DNA of 64,000 bases. Source: Micromonospora sp. CB01531. Its GTDB lineage: Bacteria > Actinomycetota > Actinomycetes > Mycobacteriales > Micromonosporaceae. The notes beneath the pieces are model-generated. The model was not told where the DNA came from. It made no database searches and saw nothing but the letters and a program-made list of their open reading frames with translations. Position 1 is the stretch's first letter. Each line of letters opens with the position of its first letter. A program made the translations under genes and the position numbers. The stretch lies in the NCBI RefSeq assembly GCF_001905095.1, contig NZ_LWLS01000064.1, positions 1-64,000 on the forward strand, written 5' to 3'. Positions 43,389-53,247 of the stretch are shown here, piece after piece.

Positions 43389-44372
43389 GTGACCGTCCGT
43401 CAATCGATCGTCTTCAACGGTGACCTCGGCAGCGGCAAGAGCACCGTCTCCGTCGAGATCGCCAAGCGGCTGGGGCTGCGCCGGGTCAGCGTCGGTGACC
43501 TCTACCGGCAGATGGCCCAGGAGCGGCAGATGACCGCCCTCCAACTCAACCTGCACGCCGAGCTGGACCAGGCCGTCGACGGGTACGTCGACCAGCTCCA
43601 GCGGGACATCGCCGCCTCCGGCGAGCGCCTAGTGATGGACTCCCGGCTGGCCTGGCACTTCTTCACCGAGGCGCTCAAGGTGCACATGATCACCGAGCCG
43701 ACCGAGGCGGCCCGGCGGGTGCTGGCCCGCCCGTCCGGCCCGGCCGAGAGCTACACCTCGCTGGAGGAGGCCCGGGCCAAGCTCCGGGAGCGCAGCGAGA
43801 GCGAGCGCGGCCGGTTCCTGGTCCGGTACGGCGTCGACAAGGCGCGGCTGCGCAACTACGACCTGATCTGCGACACCACCCGGGCCACCCCGGAGCAGGT
43901 GATCCAGCGCGTCATCGACGTGTTCGAGGGACGGCTCGGCGAGAACGTGCTGCGTGAGGGCCAGCCGTTGCTGCTGCTGGACCCGGCCCGGGTCTACCCG
44001 ACCGAGGACATCGCCACACTGCGGGGCCTCTGGGACTCCGAGTTCGTCGGTGACGTGGCCGAGGCCGGCGACGAGGCCCTGGAGCCGCTCACCATCGGCT
44101 ACACCGGGGAGTACTTCTTCGTGGTCGACGGACACCGCCGGCTCAGCGCCGCCCTGCAGAACGGCTTTCCGCTGGTGCCCGCCAAGCTGGTCGCCGAGGT
44201 CGACGAGCCGGTGGTCGGCGGGATGAGCGCGGTCGACTACTTCGCCGCCCAGGTCAACCCCAGCCTGATCCACGACTGGGCGGCCGCCCACGGGATCGCG
44301 CTGCCGCTGCCCGAGCACGCCCTGCTCGGCGGGGACGCGGTGCTGGCCGGGGAGCCGGGCGCCGGCGCCTGA
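43389..44372 (+). CDS. Cytidylate-kinase-like P-loop protein fused to a ParB-like domain
   Basis: Protein of 327 residues. The N-terminal ~185 residues look like the CMP-kinase/AAA_18 group: P-loop GDLGSGKST (11-19), VSVGDLYRQMA, and MDSRLAWHFF. The C-terminal ~140 residues carry FFVVDGHRRLSAALQNG (243-259), which strongly recalls the ParB/sulfiredoxin-type nucleotide-binding motif DGHHR. Some ParB-fold proteins are small-molecule kinases rather than DNA-partition factors. GTG 43389 is chosen over 43368 for its purine-rich upstream site. Biological role unknown; both neighbours are housekeeping genes. Confidence 0.72.
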   Translation: MTVRQSIVFNGDLGSGKSTVSVEIAKRLGLRRVSVGDLYRQMAQERQMTALQLNLHAELDQAVDGYVDQLQRDIAASGERLVMDSRLAWHFFTEALKVHMITEPTEAARRVLARPSGPAESYTSLEEARAKLRERSESERGRFLVRYGVDKARLRNYDLICDTTRATPEQVIQRVIDVFEGRLGENVLREGQPLLLLDPARVYPTEDIATLRGLWDSEFVGDVAEAGDEALEPLTIGYTGEYFFVVDGHRRLSAALQNGFPLVPAKLVAEVDEPVVGGMSAVDYFAAQVNPSLIHDWAAAHGIALPLPEHALLGGDAVLAGEPGAGA

Positions 44373-44487
44373 GCAGGGGACGTCCTGGCCGGGCCGCCCG
44401 GGCGCCCCGGGTGAGCCGGCTGGGGCGGCAGGAACGACTCCGTAGACTGGTACGGCACCACTCGTTTCAAACAAGGAGCCACTCCGC

Positions 44488-45048
44488 GTGACCGTTCAGC
44501 CCATCCGTCTGTTCGGGGATCCGGTGCTGCGCACGCCGGCCGACCGGGTCGTCGACTTCGACGCCGAGCTGCGCAAGCTGATCGCCGACCTGACCGACAC
44601 GATGCGCGAGCAGAACGGTGCCGGCCTGGCCGCGCCGCAGCTCGGGGTGGGCCTGCGGGTGTTCACCTTCGACGTCGACGACGTCCTCGGGCACCTGGTG
44701 AACCCGGTGCTGGAGTTTCCCGACGAGGAGGAGCAGGACGGCCCGGAGGGCTGCCTGTCCATCCCCGGGCTCTACTTCGACACGAAGCGCCGGCAGAACG
44801 TCATCGCCAAGGGCTTCAACGGCTACGGGGATCCGCTGCAGATCGTCGGCACCGGCCTGATGGCCCGGTGTGTGCAGCACGAGACCGACCACCTCGACGG
44901 GGTGCTCTTCGTCGACCGCCTCGACCCGGCCGGCCGGAAGGCGGCCATGAAGGCGATCCGCCAGGCCGAGTGGTATGACGCGGGTGCCCCGCCGACCGTC
45001 AAGCTCAGCCCGCACGCCGCCGGCAACCCGTTCGGCCTCGGGCGGTGA
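44488..45048 (+). CDS. def: Peptide deformylase
   Basis: Removes the N-formyl group from nascent proteins. 186 residues. All three metal motifs are present: [20 protein letters not shown] (Cys ligand) and QHETDHLDG (two His ligands and catalytic Glu). GTG 44488 has AAGGAG about 10 bases upstream. It is followed 4 bp later by fmt, its functional partner. Confidence 0.97.
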   Translation: MTVQPIRLFGDPVLRTPADRVVDFDAELRKLIADLTDTMREQNGAGLAAPQLGVGLRVFTFDVDDVLGHLVNPVLEFPDEEEQDGPEGCLSIPGLYFDTKRRQNVIAKGFNGYGDPLQIVGTGLMARCVQHETDHLDGVLFVDRLDPAGRKAAMKAIRQAEWYDAGAPPTVKLSPHAAGNPFGLGR

Positions 45049-45052
45049 CCGG

Positions 45053-45979
45053 GTGCGTCTGATCTTCGCCGGCACGCCGGCCGTCGCCGTTCCCGCCCTG
45101 GACGCCGTCGCCGCGTCCCGTCACGAGCTGCTGGCCGTGGTGACCCGTCCCGACGCGCCCGCCGGCCGTGGCCGCGGCCTGGTCCGCTCGCCGGTCGGCG
45201 CCTGGGCCGACGCGCACGGCGTCGAGGTGCTCACCCCGGCGAAGCCGCGCGAGCCCGAGTTCCTGGACCGGCTCCGCGAACTGGCCCCGGACTGCGTGCC
45301 GGTGGTCGCGTACGGGGCGCTGGTGCCGCCGGTGGCGCTGGAGATCCCCCGGCACGGCTGGATCAACCTGCACTTCTCGCTGCTCCCCGCCTGGCGGGGC
45401 GCGGCCCCCGTACAGCACGCGGTGCTGCACGGCGACGAGGTGACCGGCGCCAGCGTGTTCCAGTTGGAGGCGGGGCTGGACACCGGCCCGGTGTACGGCA
45501 CGCTTACCGACGAGATCCGCCCCACCGACACCTCCGGGGATCTGCTGGAGCGGCTCGCCCACACGGGCGCGGGTCTGCTGGTGGCCGTCCTCGACGCGCT
45601 CGAGGACGGGACCGCCCGGGCCGAGCCGCAGCCCGCCGATGGGGTGTCCCTCGCGCCGAAGCTGACTGTCGAGGACGCTCGGATCCGCTGGGCCGACCCG
45701 GCGTTCGCCGTGGACCGGCGGATCCGCGCCTGCACCCCGGCCCCCGGCCCGTGGACGACCTTCCGCGGCGACCGGGTGAAGCTCGGCCCGGTCACCCCGG
45801 TGGCCGGTGGCCCGGAGCTGAAGCCCGGCGAACTGCTGGTCGAGAAGTCCCGCGTGTTGGCCGGCACGGCCACCGTCCCGGTGCGGCTCGATGAGGTGCG
45901 GGCGGCCGGCAAGAAGGCCATGTCGGCGAGCGACTGGGCGCGCGGTGCCCGGGTCGTCGCCGGCGAGGAGTTCGCGTGA
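45053..45979 (+). CDS. fmt: Methionyl-tRNA formyltransferase
   Basis: Formylates initiator Met-tRNA. 308 residues. The N-terminal formyltransferase domain has [31 protein letters not shown] (HxSLLP), and [15 protein letters not shown]. The C-terminal tRNA-binding domain begins around [16 protein letters not shown] 45053 starts the first beta strand exactly. The stop overlaps rsmB (GTGA). Confidence 0.97.
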   Translation: MRLIFAGTPAVAVPALDAVAASRHELLAVVTRPDAPAGRGRGLVRSPVGAWADAHGVEVLTPAKPREPEFLDRLRELAPDCVPVVAYGALVPPVALEIPRHGWINLHFSLLPAWRGAAPVQHAVLHGDEVTGASVFQLEAGLDTGPVYGTLTDEIRPTDTSGDLLERLAHTGAGLLVAVLDALEDGTARAEPQPADGVSLAPKLTVEDARIRWADPAFAVDRRIRACTPAPGPWTTFRGDRVKLGPVTPVAGGPELKPGELLVEKSRVLAGTATVPVRLDEVRAAGKKAMSASDWARGARVVAGEEFA

Positions 45980-47568
45980 CGGGGCCGTCCGAGCCCCGGG
46001 ACGAGCGCTTCTCCGCCGGCGGTCCGCGGTACGCGTCCGACGACGCCGGCCGCTCCGGCGGTGGGCGCGGCGCGGGGCGGTACGCCGGTCCCGAGCGCTC
46101 CCGAGAGGGCCGCCGGCCCGTCGGCGGGGAGCGGGCCGAGCGCCCGGCCCGGCCGGGGGAGCGGTCGCCTCGTGAGGGGCGCTTCGGCGCCGGTCGCCGG
46201 CCCGGCCGGCCAGCCGTCGACCTGCCGCGGCACGTGGCGTACCAGGCGATCGCGGCGGTGCACCGGGACGACGCGTACGCCAACCTGGTGCTGCCGGCCA
46301 TGCTGCGCGACGAGGGGATGGCCGGCCGGGACGCCGCCTTCGCCACCGAGTTGACCTACGGCACGCTGCGGCACACCGGCACCCTGGACGCGATCATCAC
46401 CGACGCCGCCGGCCGGGACGTGCAGCGGATCGACCCGCCGGTGCGGGACGCGCTGCGGCTCGGGGCGTACCAGCTGCTGCACACCCGGGTCCCGGCGCAC
46501 GCGGCGGTCTCCTCGACCGTGGACCTGGTCCGGGCGGTCGGCCCGGGTGCCACCGGCTTCGCCAACGCGGTGCTCCGTGAGGTGGCCACCCGCGACCTCG
46601 ACGGCTGGGTGGCGAAGCTCGCCCCGTCGGAGCAGACCGACCCGATCGGGCACCTGGCACTGGCGTACAGCCATCCGCAGTGGATCGTCCGGGCCTTCGC
46701 CGAGGCGCTCGGCGGTGATCTGGGTGAGACGAGGCGGCTGCTCATCGAGGACAACGAGCGTCCCCCTGTGCACCTGTGCGCCCGGCCCGGCCTGATCGAT
46801 CCGATCGAGCTGGCCGACGAGGTCGGCGGGGCGCCGGGTGCCTTCTCGCCGTACGCCGTCTATCTGCCCGGCGGTGCGCCGGGGGAGCTGCCGGCCGTGG
46901 CCGAGGGACGCGCCCACGTCCAGGACGAGGGCTCCCAGCTGGTGGCGAACGCCCTGGCGGTCGCGCCGCTGGACGGCCCGGACGGCCGCTGGCTGGACCT
47001 GTGCGCCGGGCCCGGCGGCAAGGCCGGCCTGCTCGGCGCCCTCGCCGCGCAGCGCGGCGCCCGGCTCACCGCGGTCGAGGTGGCCGAGCACCGGGCGCGG
47101 CTGGTCGCGCAGGCCACCCGGGGCCTGCCGGTGAACGTGCTGAACACCGACGGGCGGACGGTCGGCTCGGATCCGAAGCTGCCCGAGGACCACTTCGACC
47201 GGGTGCTGGTCGACGCCCCGTGCACCGGGCTCGGTTCGCTGCGCCGGCGACCCGAGTCCCGCTGGCGCCGGCAGCCGTCCGACCTGCCGCCGCTGACCCG
47301 CCTGCAGCGGGAACTGCTCACCGCGGCGCTGCGCGCGGTCCGTCCAGGCGGGCTGGTCGCGTACGTGACCTGCTCGCCGCACATCGTGGAGACCCACGTG
47401 ACGGTGACCGAGGCGTCCCGCCGGGCGGGGTTCCCGGTCGACTTCGTCGACGCCCGGCCGCTGCTGCCGGCGGGTATGCCGGGGCTCGGGGACGGGCCGA
47501 CCGTGCAGCTGTGGCCGCAGCGGCACGGCACCGACGCGATGTTCCTGGCGGTGCTGCGGCGGGGTTGA
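45976..47568 (+). CDS. rsmB: 16S rRNA (cytosine-5) methyltransferase RsmB/Sun
   Basis: Methylates C967 of 16S rRNA in E. coli numbering. 530 residues. The first ~78 are Arg/Gly/Pro-rich and disordered, a tail absent from the E. coli enzyme. A NusB-like domain follows ([23 protein letters not shown]), then the methyltransferase: SAM site [17 protein letters not shown], first Cys motif [15 protein letters not shown], second VTCSPHIVE. It overlaps fmt by 4 bp. Confidence 0.95.
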   Translation: MTGPSEPRDERFSAGGPRYASDDAGRSGGGRGAGRYAGPERSREGRRPVGGERAERPARPGERSPREGRFGAGRRPGRPAVDLPRHVAYQAIAAVHRDDAYANLVLPAMLRDEGMAGRDAAFATELTYGTLRHTGTLDAIITDAAGRDVQRIDPPVRDALRLGAYQLLHTRVPAHAAVSSTVDLVRAVGPGATGFANAVLREVATRDLDGWVAKLAPSEQTDPIGHLALAYSHPQWIVRAFAEALGGDLGETRRLLIEDNERPPVHLCARPGLIDPIELADEVGGAPGAFSPYAVYLPGGAPGELPAVAEGRAHVQDEGSQLVANALAVAPLDGPDGRWLDLCAGPGGKAGLLGALAAQRGARLTAVEVAEHRARLVAQATRGLPVNVLNTDGRTVGSDPKLPEDHFDRVLVDAPCTGLGSLRRRPESRWRRQPSDLPPLTRLQRELLTAALRAVRPGGLVAYVTCSPHIVETHVTVTEASRRAGFPVDFVDARPLLPAGMPGLGDGPTVQLWPQRHGTDAMFLAVLRRG

Positions 47569-47720
47569 GCAGCCACGTCTGGTGCCGCCTGGAGCAGGCC
47601 CTGACCGACCTCTGCCCCGTGCCTGCCACCCGCAGGGCCGCTGCGGCCCGGCAGCTGTTGGCTGCTGGACCGGCGCGGTGCCACCCGCCGGCTGCCCGGT
47701 CGCGTGTCTCTTTTGCGCGC

Positions 47721-47804
47721 TACGAACTTGATGACGTGAACGATTCAGGGCGGTGTGACGCGGGCTGGCGGCTGACGTGAGTCATCTGCGTCATCAAGTT
47801 CGTA
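47721..47804. repeat. Inverted-repeat element with TACGAACTTGATGACG arms
   Basis: TACGAACTTGATGACG at 47721-47736 returns as its exact reverse complement at 47789-47804, 52 bp apart. The arms are A/T-richer than the surroundings. The inner part holds a smaller ATTCAGG/TGACGCGGG region. It is likely a dispersed intergenic element, by recollection seen in related genomes. Confidence 0.7.
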
Positions 47805-48047
47805 CGCACGGCGAAGCCATCTGGCCGTGCCGGGCGGCAGTTCCTTGACGGGCTCTGGGAGCTGATGTCGTCAACGGCTCAGCCGGTTCGTCAGGTGGGG
47901 TGCCGGACGTGGCCTGGCCGGTGAGTCGTTGTGATGTCAGCGCCAAAGGCGGACTGCGGTTGTCGTCCGTCGGCGCGGGCCCCCACCCGCCGCGCGGGGG
48001 TGGGGCATCCCGGCTGGGGGAGTGGGCATGCGGGATGTGACACCCCG

Positions 48048-48076
48048 TTGACTATCTGATCGACACATGTAACTGT
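48048..48076 (+). promoter_or_regulatory. Candidate promoter of the M28 peptidase gene
   Basis: -35 TTGACT (48048-48053), 17-base spacer, -10 AACTGT (48071-48076). The -35 is good and the -10 weak. It would give a 5' leader of about 80 bases to ATG 48166. Confidence 0.45.
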
Positions 48077-48165
48077 TCCGATCACCGGTCCGTCGACGCT
48101 GAGGGTCGCACCGGAGCCCACGCGTCGCGCCCACCCCGCCCCGCCGACCCCCACGAGGAGTCCAC

Positions 48166-49917
48166 ATGAGACGCCGCACCCCGACCGCGGGCCTCACGCT
48201 CGCCCTCTTCGCCGCCGTGACGGCGACCCTGGCCGGTGCCCCCGCCTCCGCCGCCCCCGCGCCGGTGGCCGCTGCGCCGATGGCCGCCGCGCCGGCCCTC
48301 GCCCTCGCCGCGCCGGACATCTCGGTGACCAACGTGCAGGCCCACCTCACCCAGTTCAACACCATCGCCACCAGCAACGGGGGCAACCGGCGGGCCGGCT
48401 CGGCCGGCTACACCGCCTCGGTCGGCTACGTGAAGGGCAAGCTCCAGGCCGCCGGCTACACCGTCACCGAGCAGACCTGCACCACCTGCACCTACCCCGG
48501 CAGCAACCTGATCGCCGAGTGGCCGCAGGGCCCCACCGACCAGGTGGTCATGTTCGGCGCCCACCTGGACGGCGTCTCCGCCGGCCCGGGGATCAACGAC
48601 AACGGCTCCGGCTCGGCGACCCTGCTGGAGAACGCGCTGGTGCTCGCCGCGCAGAACCCGACCATGACCAAGCGGGTCCGGTTCGCCTGGTGGAACGGCG
48701 AGGAGCAGGGCCTGCAGGGCTCGAAGCACTACGTCAACCAGTTGACCACCACCCAGCGGGGCTACATCAAGGGCTACTACAACTTCGACATGGTCGCCTC
48801 GCCCAACGGCGGCTACTTCATCAACCGGGTCACCTCCACCACGGCCGCCCCGCTGAAGGCGTACTGGGACTCGCTCAACCTCCAGCCGGAGGAGAACACC
48901 GAGGGGCAGGGCCGGTCCGACGACTACTCGTTCGCCAACGCCGGCATCCCCACCTCCGGCTACGCGGCGGGCGCCAGCTACACCAAGACCGCGGCGCAGG
49001 CCAGCAAGTGGGGCGGCACCGCGGGGGCGGCGTACGACGGCTGCTACCACCGCTCCTGCGACACCACGAGCAACATCAACGCGACCATCCTCAACCGCGC
49101 CGCGGACGGGGTCGCGTACGCGATCTGGCAGCTCGCGGTCGGCGGCACCCCGACCAACGACTTCTCCGTCGCGGTGAGCCCGACCTCGGGCAGCGTGGCC
49201 CGGGGCGGTACCACCACCGCGACCGTCAGCACCGCCACCACCAGCGGCGGCGCCCAGACGGTCGGCCTCTCCGCCACCGGCGCACCGAGCGGGGTCACCG
49301 TCTCGTTCAGCCCGTCCTCGGTGACCTCGGGCGGCTCGGCCACGATGACGGTCTCCGCCTCGTCGACCGCCGCCACCGGCACCTGGACCATCACGGTGAC
49401 CGGCACCGGCTCGGTCACCCACAGCGCCAGCTACACCCTCACCGTGACCGGCACCGGCGGCTGCGCCGGCGGGCAGCTCATCGGCAACAGCAGCTTCGAG
49501 TCGGGCACCACCCCGTGGACCGCCAGCTCGGGCGTGATCACCAGCTCGTCGAGCCAGCCGGCGCGCACCGGGTCGTACAAGGCGTGGCTGGACGGGTACG
49601 GCACCAGCCACACCGACACGCTCTCGCAGTCGGTGACCCTCCCGACCGGCTGCGCCAGCTACACGCTGGCCTTCTGGCTGCACATCGACACCGCCGAGAC
49701 CACCACGACCACGGCGTACGACAAGCTGACCGTGCAGGTCGGCACGACCACGCTGGCGACGTACTCGAACCTGAACGCCGCCGGCGGCTACCAGCAGCGG
49801 ACTTTCAACCTGGCCGGGTACGCCGGGCAGACGGTGACGCTGAAGTGGACCGGCGTGGAGGATGCCTCCCTGCAGACCAGCTTCGTCGTGGACGACGTGA
49901 CGCTGCAGGTCGGCTGA
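48166..49917 (+). CDS. Secreted M28-family aminopeptidase with C-terminal accessory domains
   Basis: Protein of 583 residues. Tat/Sec-type signal peptide ([20 protein letters not shown], cleavage near ASA at 27-29) and an Ala/Pro linker. An M28 zinc peptidase domain follows with H133 (GAHLDG), D145 (GINDNGSGS), Glu pair 179-180 ([12 protein letters not shown]) and FDM. This resembles the Streptomyces griseus aminopeptidase. From about 325 there is an immunoglobulin-like Thr/Ser-rich domain, and from about 440 a jelly-roll-like domain ([14 protein letters not shown] to VVDDVTLQV) of the carbohydrate-binding kind. Extracellular protein turnover is the likely role. GAGGAG lies 7 bases before the ATG. 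Confidence 0.9.
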   Translation: MRRRTPTAGLTLALFAAVTATLAGAPASAAPAPVAAAPMAAAPALALAAPDISVTNVQAHLTQFNTIATSNGGNRRAGSAGYTASVGYVKGKLQAAGYTVTEQTCTTCTYPGSNLIAEWPQGPTDQVVMFGAHLDGVSAGPGINDNGSGSATLLENALVLAAQNPTMTKRVRFAWWNGEEQGLQGSKHYVNQLTTTQRGYIKGYYNFDMVASPNGGYFINRVTSTTAAPLKAYWDSLNLQPEENTEGQGRSDDYSFANAGIPTSGYAAGASYTKTAAQASKWGGTAGAAYDGCYHRSCDTTSNINATILNRAADGVAYAIWQLAVGGTPTNDFSVAVSPTSGSVARGGTTTATVSTATTSGGAQTVGLSATGAPSGVTVSFSPSSVTSGGSATMTVSASSTAATGTWTITVTGTGSVTHSASYTLTVTGTGGCAGGQLIGNSSFESGTTPWTASSGVITSSSSQPARTGSYKAWLDGYGTSHTDTLSQSVTLPTGCASYTLAFWLHIDTAETTTTTAYDKLTVQVGTTTLATYSNLNAAGGYQQRTFNLAGYAGQTVTLKWTGVEDASLQTSFVVDDVTLQVG

Positions 49918-49926
49918 CCGGTCGAC

Positions 49927-49958
49927 GGGGCGGGACCGACCGGGGTCGGCCCCGCCCC
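49927..49958. terminator. Bidirectional terminator between the peptidase and septum-formation genes
   Basis: 14-bp inverted repeat with one mismatch, GGGGCGGGACCGAC (49927-49940) and GTCGGCCCCGCCCC (49945-49958), CGGG loop. It sits between convergent gene ends, 9 bp from one stop and 8 bp from the other. Confidence 0.75.
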
Positions 49959-49965
49959 GCGCGGC

Positions 49966-50856
49966 TCACCGGACCGGCAGGGCCTTGCTGCCGGCGCCCT
50001 TCAGCGATTTCGTCAGCGTGCGGTCCGACACCCAGAGGAAGCACTGCACGCCCCGGTCGCCGTTCGTCCACTCCTCCTCGAAGGGGTGGTAGATGATCGT
50101 GCCGGACCGGTACCGCATGTCGCTGTTGTTCGGCACCTTGACGTACTTCGCGATCAGCCCCTGGCACGCCTTGTGCGCCCGCAGCGAGGTGCGCTCGAAC
50201 TCGGCGTACGTGATGTCGGGGAACTGGTAGACCCCGACGAACTCGGCGTGGTGCTTGGCCGTGCAGGCGACCGGCTGCATCTGCTCGATGTCGTCCTTCT
50301 TGAGCTTCGGGTTGTAGCAGCCGAGGGTCAGCGGGGATCCCGGCGCCAGGGCGCCGCGCAGGCTGGCGGAGCGGGCGGTCACGCTGCGGTCGTCCAGGCT
50401 GGTCACCTCGGAGAGGTCGCAGCGGAACCAGCGGGACCCGCCGGCCCAGGCCGGCGGCGACGGGAAGACGACGGAGAGTTGCAGCCGTCCCGACCGCCAG
50501 TCGGCCCCGACCACCTTGCTGACCCGCCCGTCACACTCCGCGTGCGCGGTCCGCATCCCGGTGGACCCGGCGCGTGGGGGTGCCCCCCGGTCGGCGTCCG
50601 GGCCGGTCAGCGTGCCCACGTGCAGCGTCTCGCCGCGGTGCGACGCGGTGCAGTCGACCGGGTTGTAGCCGCTGAGGTAGCCGATGTCCTGGATCGTGGG
50701 ATGGCAGACCCCGGCCTCCGGCACGAAGGCCTTGGCCGCCGGAACGGCGGGCCAGTCGTCGGTCAGGTCCCGGTCCACCCCCGCCGGCGCGCCGCATCCG
50801 GCGAGCGCCAGTGCCACCGTCATGCCGACGGCGAGCGCCGTCCCCCATCGCCGCAT
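49966..50856 (-). CDS. Septum-formation family lipoprotein
   Basis: Protein of 296 residues. Lipoprotein signal (MRRWGTALAVGMTVALALAGC, lipobox LAGC). The mature part has two related Cys-containing segments (NPVDCTASHRGETLHVGTL and QMQPVACTAKHHAEFVGVY). This matches the actinobacterial Septum_form/DUF4190-associated pattern. The minus-strand ATG at 50856 is chosen because GGGGAGG lies 8 bases upstream; a longer reading would start at 50961 with no signal peptide. Precise function is unknown; family members are linked to envelope or septum processes by name only. Confidence 0.75.
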   Translation of the reverse strand: MRRWGTALAVGMTVALALAGCGAPAGVDRDLTDDWPAVPAAKAFVPEAGVCHPTIQDIGYLSGYNPVDCTASHRGETLHVGTLTGPDADRGAPPRAGSTGMRTAHAECDGRVSKVVGADWRSGRLQLSVVFPSPPAWAGGSRWFRCDLSEVTSLDDRSVTARSASLRGALAPGSPLTLGCYNPKLKKDDIEQMQPVACTAKHHAEFVGVYQFPDITYAEFERTSLRAHKACQGLIAKYVKVPNNSDMRYRSGTIIYHPFEEEWTNGDRGVQCFLWVSDRTLTKSLKGAGSKALPVR

Positions 50857-51189
50857 CGCGCACCGACCTCCCCGTCGCCGACCGCCTGCTTCGACCGTTT
50901 CCGGCTCGGCGCGCGCCGCGCCGCGACCCCGGAACGGTCGACTGCCACGGCGGTGCAGCATACGGCACCGGCGCTCAGCTCACGGGGAATCCCTCCGGGC
51001 CGGCAGTCGTGACCGTCCCTGTTGGAGTGTTGCCGGCTTCCGGTCGTTCGGCCAGTGGCGGATGGCTTTCGTGCCAAGTTCCCGCATTCGACGCGTTGGT
51101 GCCGCACCAGGGGTCACGGCTGGATCACAGCGTGTCTCCGTCGGTGCCGCGCTGCGAACGGCGGGTGACCGCGTTCGTACACTGGCCCC
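50857..51189 (+). other. 333-bp divergent promoter region
   Basis: Lies between the septum-formation gene (minus) and rpe (plus). No gene is supported. It holds the leaderless-type rpe -10 at its right end; no clear promoter is seen for the minus-strand gene. Confidence 0.5.
51178..51183 (+). promoter_or_regulatory. -10 element placing the rpe transcript start at its GTG
   Basis: TACACT at 51178-51183 fits TANNNT and ends exactly 7 bases before GTG 51190. The expected transcription start coincides with the start codon, and no Shine-Dalgarno is present between. This is the classic actinobacterial leaderless arrangement. The -35 is not recognisable. Confidence 0.5.
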
Positions 51190-51870
51190 GTGACCGTACC
51201 GCCGCCGATCGTCGCGCCCAGCATCCTGGCCGCCGATTTCGCCCGCCTCGCCGACGAGGTCCGCGCCGTCGAGCACGCCGCCGACTGGTTGCACGTGGAC
51301 GTGATGGACAACCACTTCGTGCCGAACCTGACCATCGGGCTGCCGGTGGTGCAGAGCCTGCGCGCGGTGACCGAGCTGCCCTTCGACGTGCACCTGATGA
51401 TCGAGGACCCGCGCCGCTGGGCCCCCGGGTACGCCGACGCCGGCGCGTACAACGTCACCTTCCACGCCGAGGCGTGCGACGACCCGGTGGCGCTGGCCAA
51501 GGACCTCCGCTCGGCCGGCGCGAAGGCGGGGCTGGCCATCGACCGGGACACCCCGATCGAGCCGTACCTGGAGCTGCTGCCCAGCTTCGACACGTTGCTG
51601 ATCATGACGATCAAGGCCGGCTTCGGCGGCCAGCGGTTCATCCCGCAACTGCTCGACAAGGTGCGCACCGCCCGGCAGCACGTCGACAGCGGCCACCTGG
51701 AGCTGCGGATCGAGGTCGACGGCGGGATCGCCGCCGACACCATCGAGCAGGCCGCCGCGGCGGGTGCCGACGCCTTCGTCGCGGGCACCGCGGTCTACGG
51801 CGCCGACGATCCCGCGGAGGCGGTACGCCGCCTGCGCGCCCTGGCGGAACGCGCGGTCCCCGGGGCCTGA
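51190..51870 (+). CDS. rpe: Ribulose-phosphate 3-epimerase
   Basis: Interconverts ribulose-5-P and xylulose-5-P. 226 residues, TIM barrel. Metal and catalytic segments are intact: [35 protein letters not shown], and [11 protein letters not shown]. The rpe product pool feeds riboflavin and nucleotide synthesis. In actinobacteria rpe typically follows fmt-rsmB and precedes ribD; here a peptidase, a lipoprotein gene and a response regulator are interspersed. Confidence 0.95.
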   Translation: MTVPPPIVAPSILAADFARLADEVRAVEHAADWLHVDVMDNHFVPNLTIGLPVVQSLRAVTELPFDVHLMIEDPRRWAPGYADAGAYNVTFHAEACDDPVALAKDLRSAGAKAGLAIDRDTPIEPYLELLPSFDTLLIMTIKAGFGGQRFIPQLLDKVRTARQHVDSGHLELRIEVDGGIAADTIEQAAAAGADAFVAGTAVYGADDPAEAVRRLRALAERAVPGA

Positions 51871-51871
51871 C

Positions 51872-52828
51872 GTGGACCCGGCCGGCGAGCGACCCGACGT
51901 CATCCTGGTCGTCGACGACGACGAGGACATCGCCCGTTTCGTCGAATTCAACCTGCGCCTGCACGGTTTCGAGGTGCTGCACGCCAGCGACGGCCAGGAG
52001 GCCCTGGACGTCATCGAGCAGCAGCGGCCGGACCTGGCCGTGGTGGATCTCATGATGCCCCGGATCGACGGCCTGGAGCTGACCCGGCGGCTACGCGCCG
52101 ACCCGATGACCTCGGCCCTCCCGGTGATCATGCTGACCGCCAAGGGAATGACCTCCGACAAGGTCAACGGCCTCAGCGCGGGCGCCGACGACTACCTGGT
52201 CAAACCCTTCGACACCGCTGAACTGGTCGCCCGGGTGAGCTCCACGCTGCGCCGCAACAAGGAGTTCCGCGAGGTCTCCCCGCTGACCGGGCTGCCCGGC
52301 AACAGCCGGATCCGGCGGGAGATCAGCGACCGGGTGCGCAACGGCGCCGACTACGCCGTCGGGTACATCGACATCGACCGGTTCAAGAGCGTCAACGACC
52401 GGTACGGCTTCGTCCGCGGCGACGAGTTCATCTCGGCGCTGGCCCGCAGCCTGCACCGGGCGGTGGTGTCGATCGGCCTGCCGCCGGCCTTCCTCGGCCA
52501 CGTCGGCGGTGACGACTTCGTCATCGTCTGCACCCCCGAGCAGGTCCGCCCGCTGACCTTCCGGGCGGTGGAGGACTTCGAGAAGGGCGCCGACGCCCTC
52601 TACGACCCGATCGACCGGGAGCGCGGCTTCGTCGAGCTGAAGGACCGGCGGGGCAACATCCGCCGGGCCGCCCTGGTCACCCTCTCCATCGGCGTCTCCC
52701 TCTCCGATCCCGGGAAGCGCTTCACCAACCCCCTGGAGGCGATCGCCGTCGCCTCGGAGATGAAGACGGTCGCCAAGAGCCAACCCGGGTCGTACGTCGC
52801 GGTCGACCGCAGGCGCGGCGTTACGTGA
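51872..52828 (+). CDS. Response regulator with a variant GGDEF (GGDDF) domain
   Basis: Protein of 318 residues. Receiver domain: acidic pair D15/D16, phospho-acceptor D59 (AVVDLMMPRIDG), T89, K111 (LVKPF). GGDEF domain at 135-310 with GYIDIDRFKSVNDRYGF and the catalytic loop HVGGDDFVIV, GGDDF (212-216) instead of GGDEF/GGEEF. No RxxD inhibitory site is seen before it. It may make c-di-GMP weakly or be a c-di-GMP/GTP sensor. No histidine kinase is adjacent. GTG 51872 is 1 bp after the rpe stop. Confidence 0.88.
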   Translation: MDPAGERPDVILVVDDDEDIARFVEFNLRLHGFEVLHASDGQEALDVIEQQRPDLAVVDLMMPRIDGLELTRRLRADPMTSALPVIMLTAKGMTSDKVNGLSAGADDYLVKPFDTAELVARVSSTLRRNKEFREVSPLTGLPGNSRIRREISDRVRNGADYAVGYIDIDRFKSVNDRYGFVRGDEFISALARSLHRAVVSIGLPPAFLGHVGGDDFVIVCTPEQVRPLTFRAVEDFEKGADALYDPIDRERGFVELKDRRGNIRRAALVTLSIGVSLSDPGKRFTNPLEAIAVASEMKTVAKSQPGSYVAVDRRRGVT

Positions 52829-52910
52829 TCGTGCGGTCTTCCCTGTGAGGTACCTCGCCTATGTGGCGCGGCCCCCCACCCGCCGTGTAAGACTTCCGAT
52901 GTACCCACCA

Positions 52911-53080
52911 CGCGCTGGCGGGGCTCGGTGAAATTCCGAACCGGCGGTGATCCACGGTCCGACCGTGGTAAGCCCGCGACCCGGACGGCTCTGCCGCCCG
53001 GTGGACCTGGTGAGAATCCGGGGCCGACGGTTGGGGCGCGGCTCGTCCGCCCCCAGACAGTCCGGATGGGAGACAGCGCG
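52911..53080 (+). promoter_or_regulatory. FMN riboswitch (RFN element)
   Basis: All conserved blocks are present in order: GGTGAAATTCCGAACCGGCGG (52928-52948), AAGCCCGCGA, GGTGAGAATCCGGGGCCGACGG, AGTCCGGATGGGAGA. The closing P1 helix is a perfect 7 bp, CGCGCTG (52911-52917) with CAGCGCG (53074-53080). It lies about 170 bp before ribD and should shut the rib operon when FMN is abundant. Confidence 0.95.
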
Positions 53081-53247
53081 CGGGACGGGGAGGCCCCTGC
53101 CGGCCGCTGACACCTTCAGCCGGCGCGTGGGCTTCCCGGGGTCGGCGCTGCCGTCCCCGGATCCTCGCCGCCGCCTGTCCGCGGCATCCGTGCCGACTCC
53201 CAGCCCCGCCCGCGCGCGACCGGCGAGCGAGAGGGCAGGGGCAGGCG

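Larger units (their letters stand above)
47569..48165 (+). other. 597-bp intergenic region between rsmB and the M28 peptidase gene
   Basis: No supported gene on either strand. It contains the 16-bp inverted-repeat pair at 47721-47804 and, near 48048-48076, a promoter candidate for the peptidase gene. Confidence 0.6.

Noticed and set aside
44443-44448. TAGACT as a -10 for def
   Set aside because: No -35 at 16-18 bases upstream, and the 40-base distance to the start does not make it leaderless; left unannotated.
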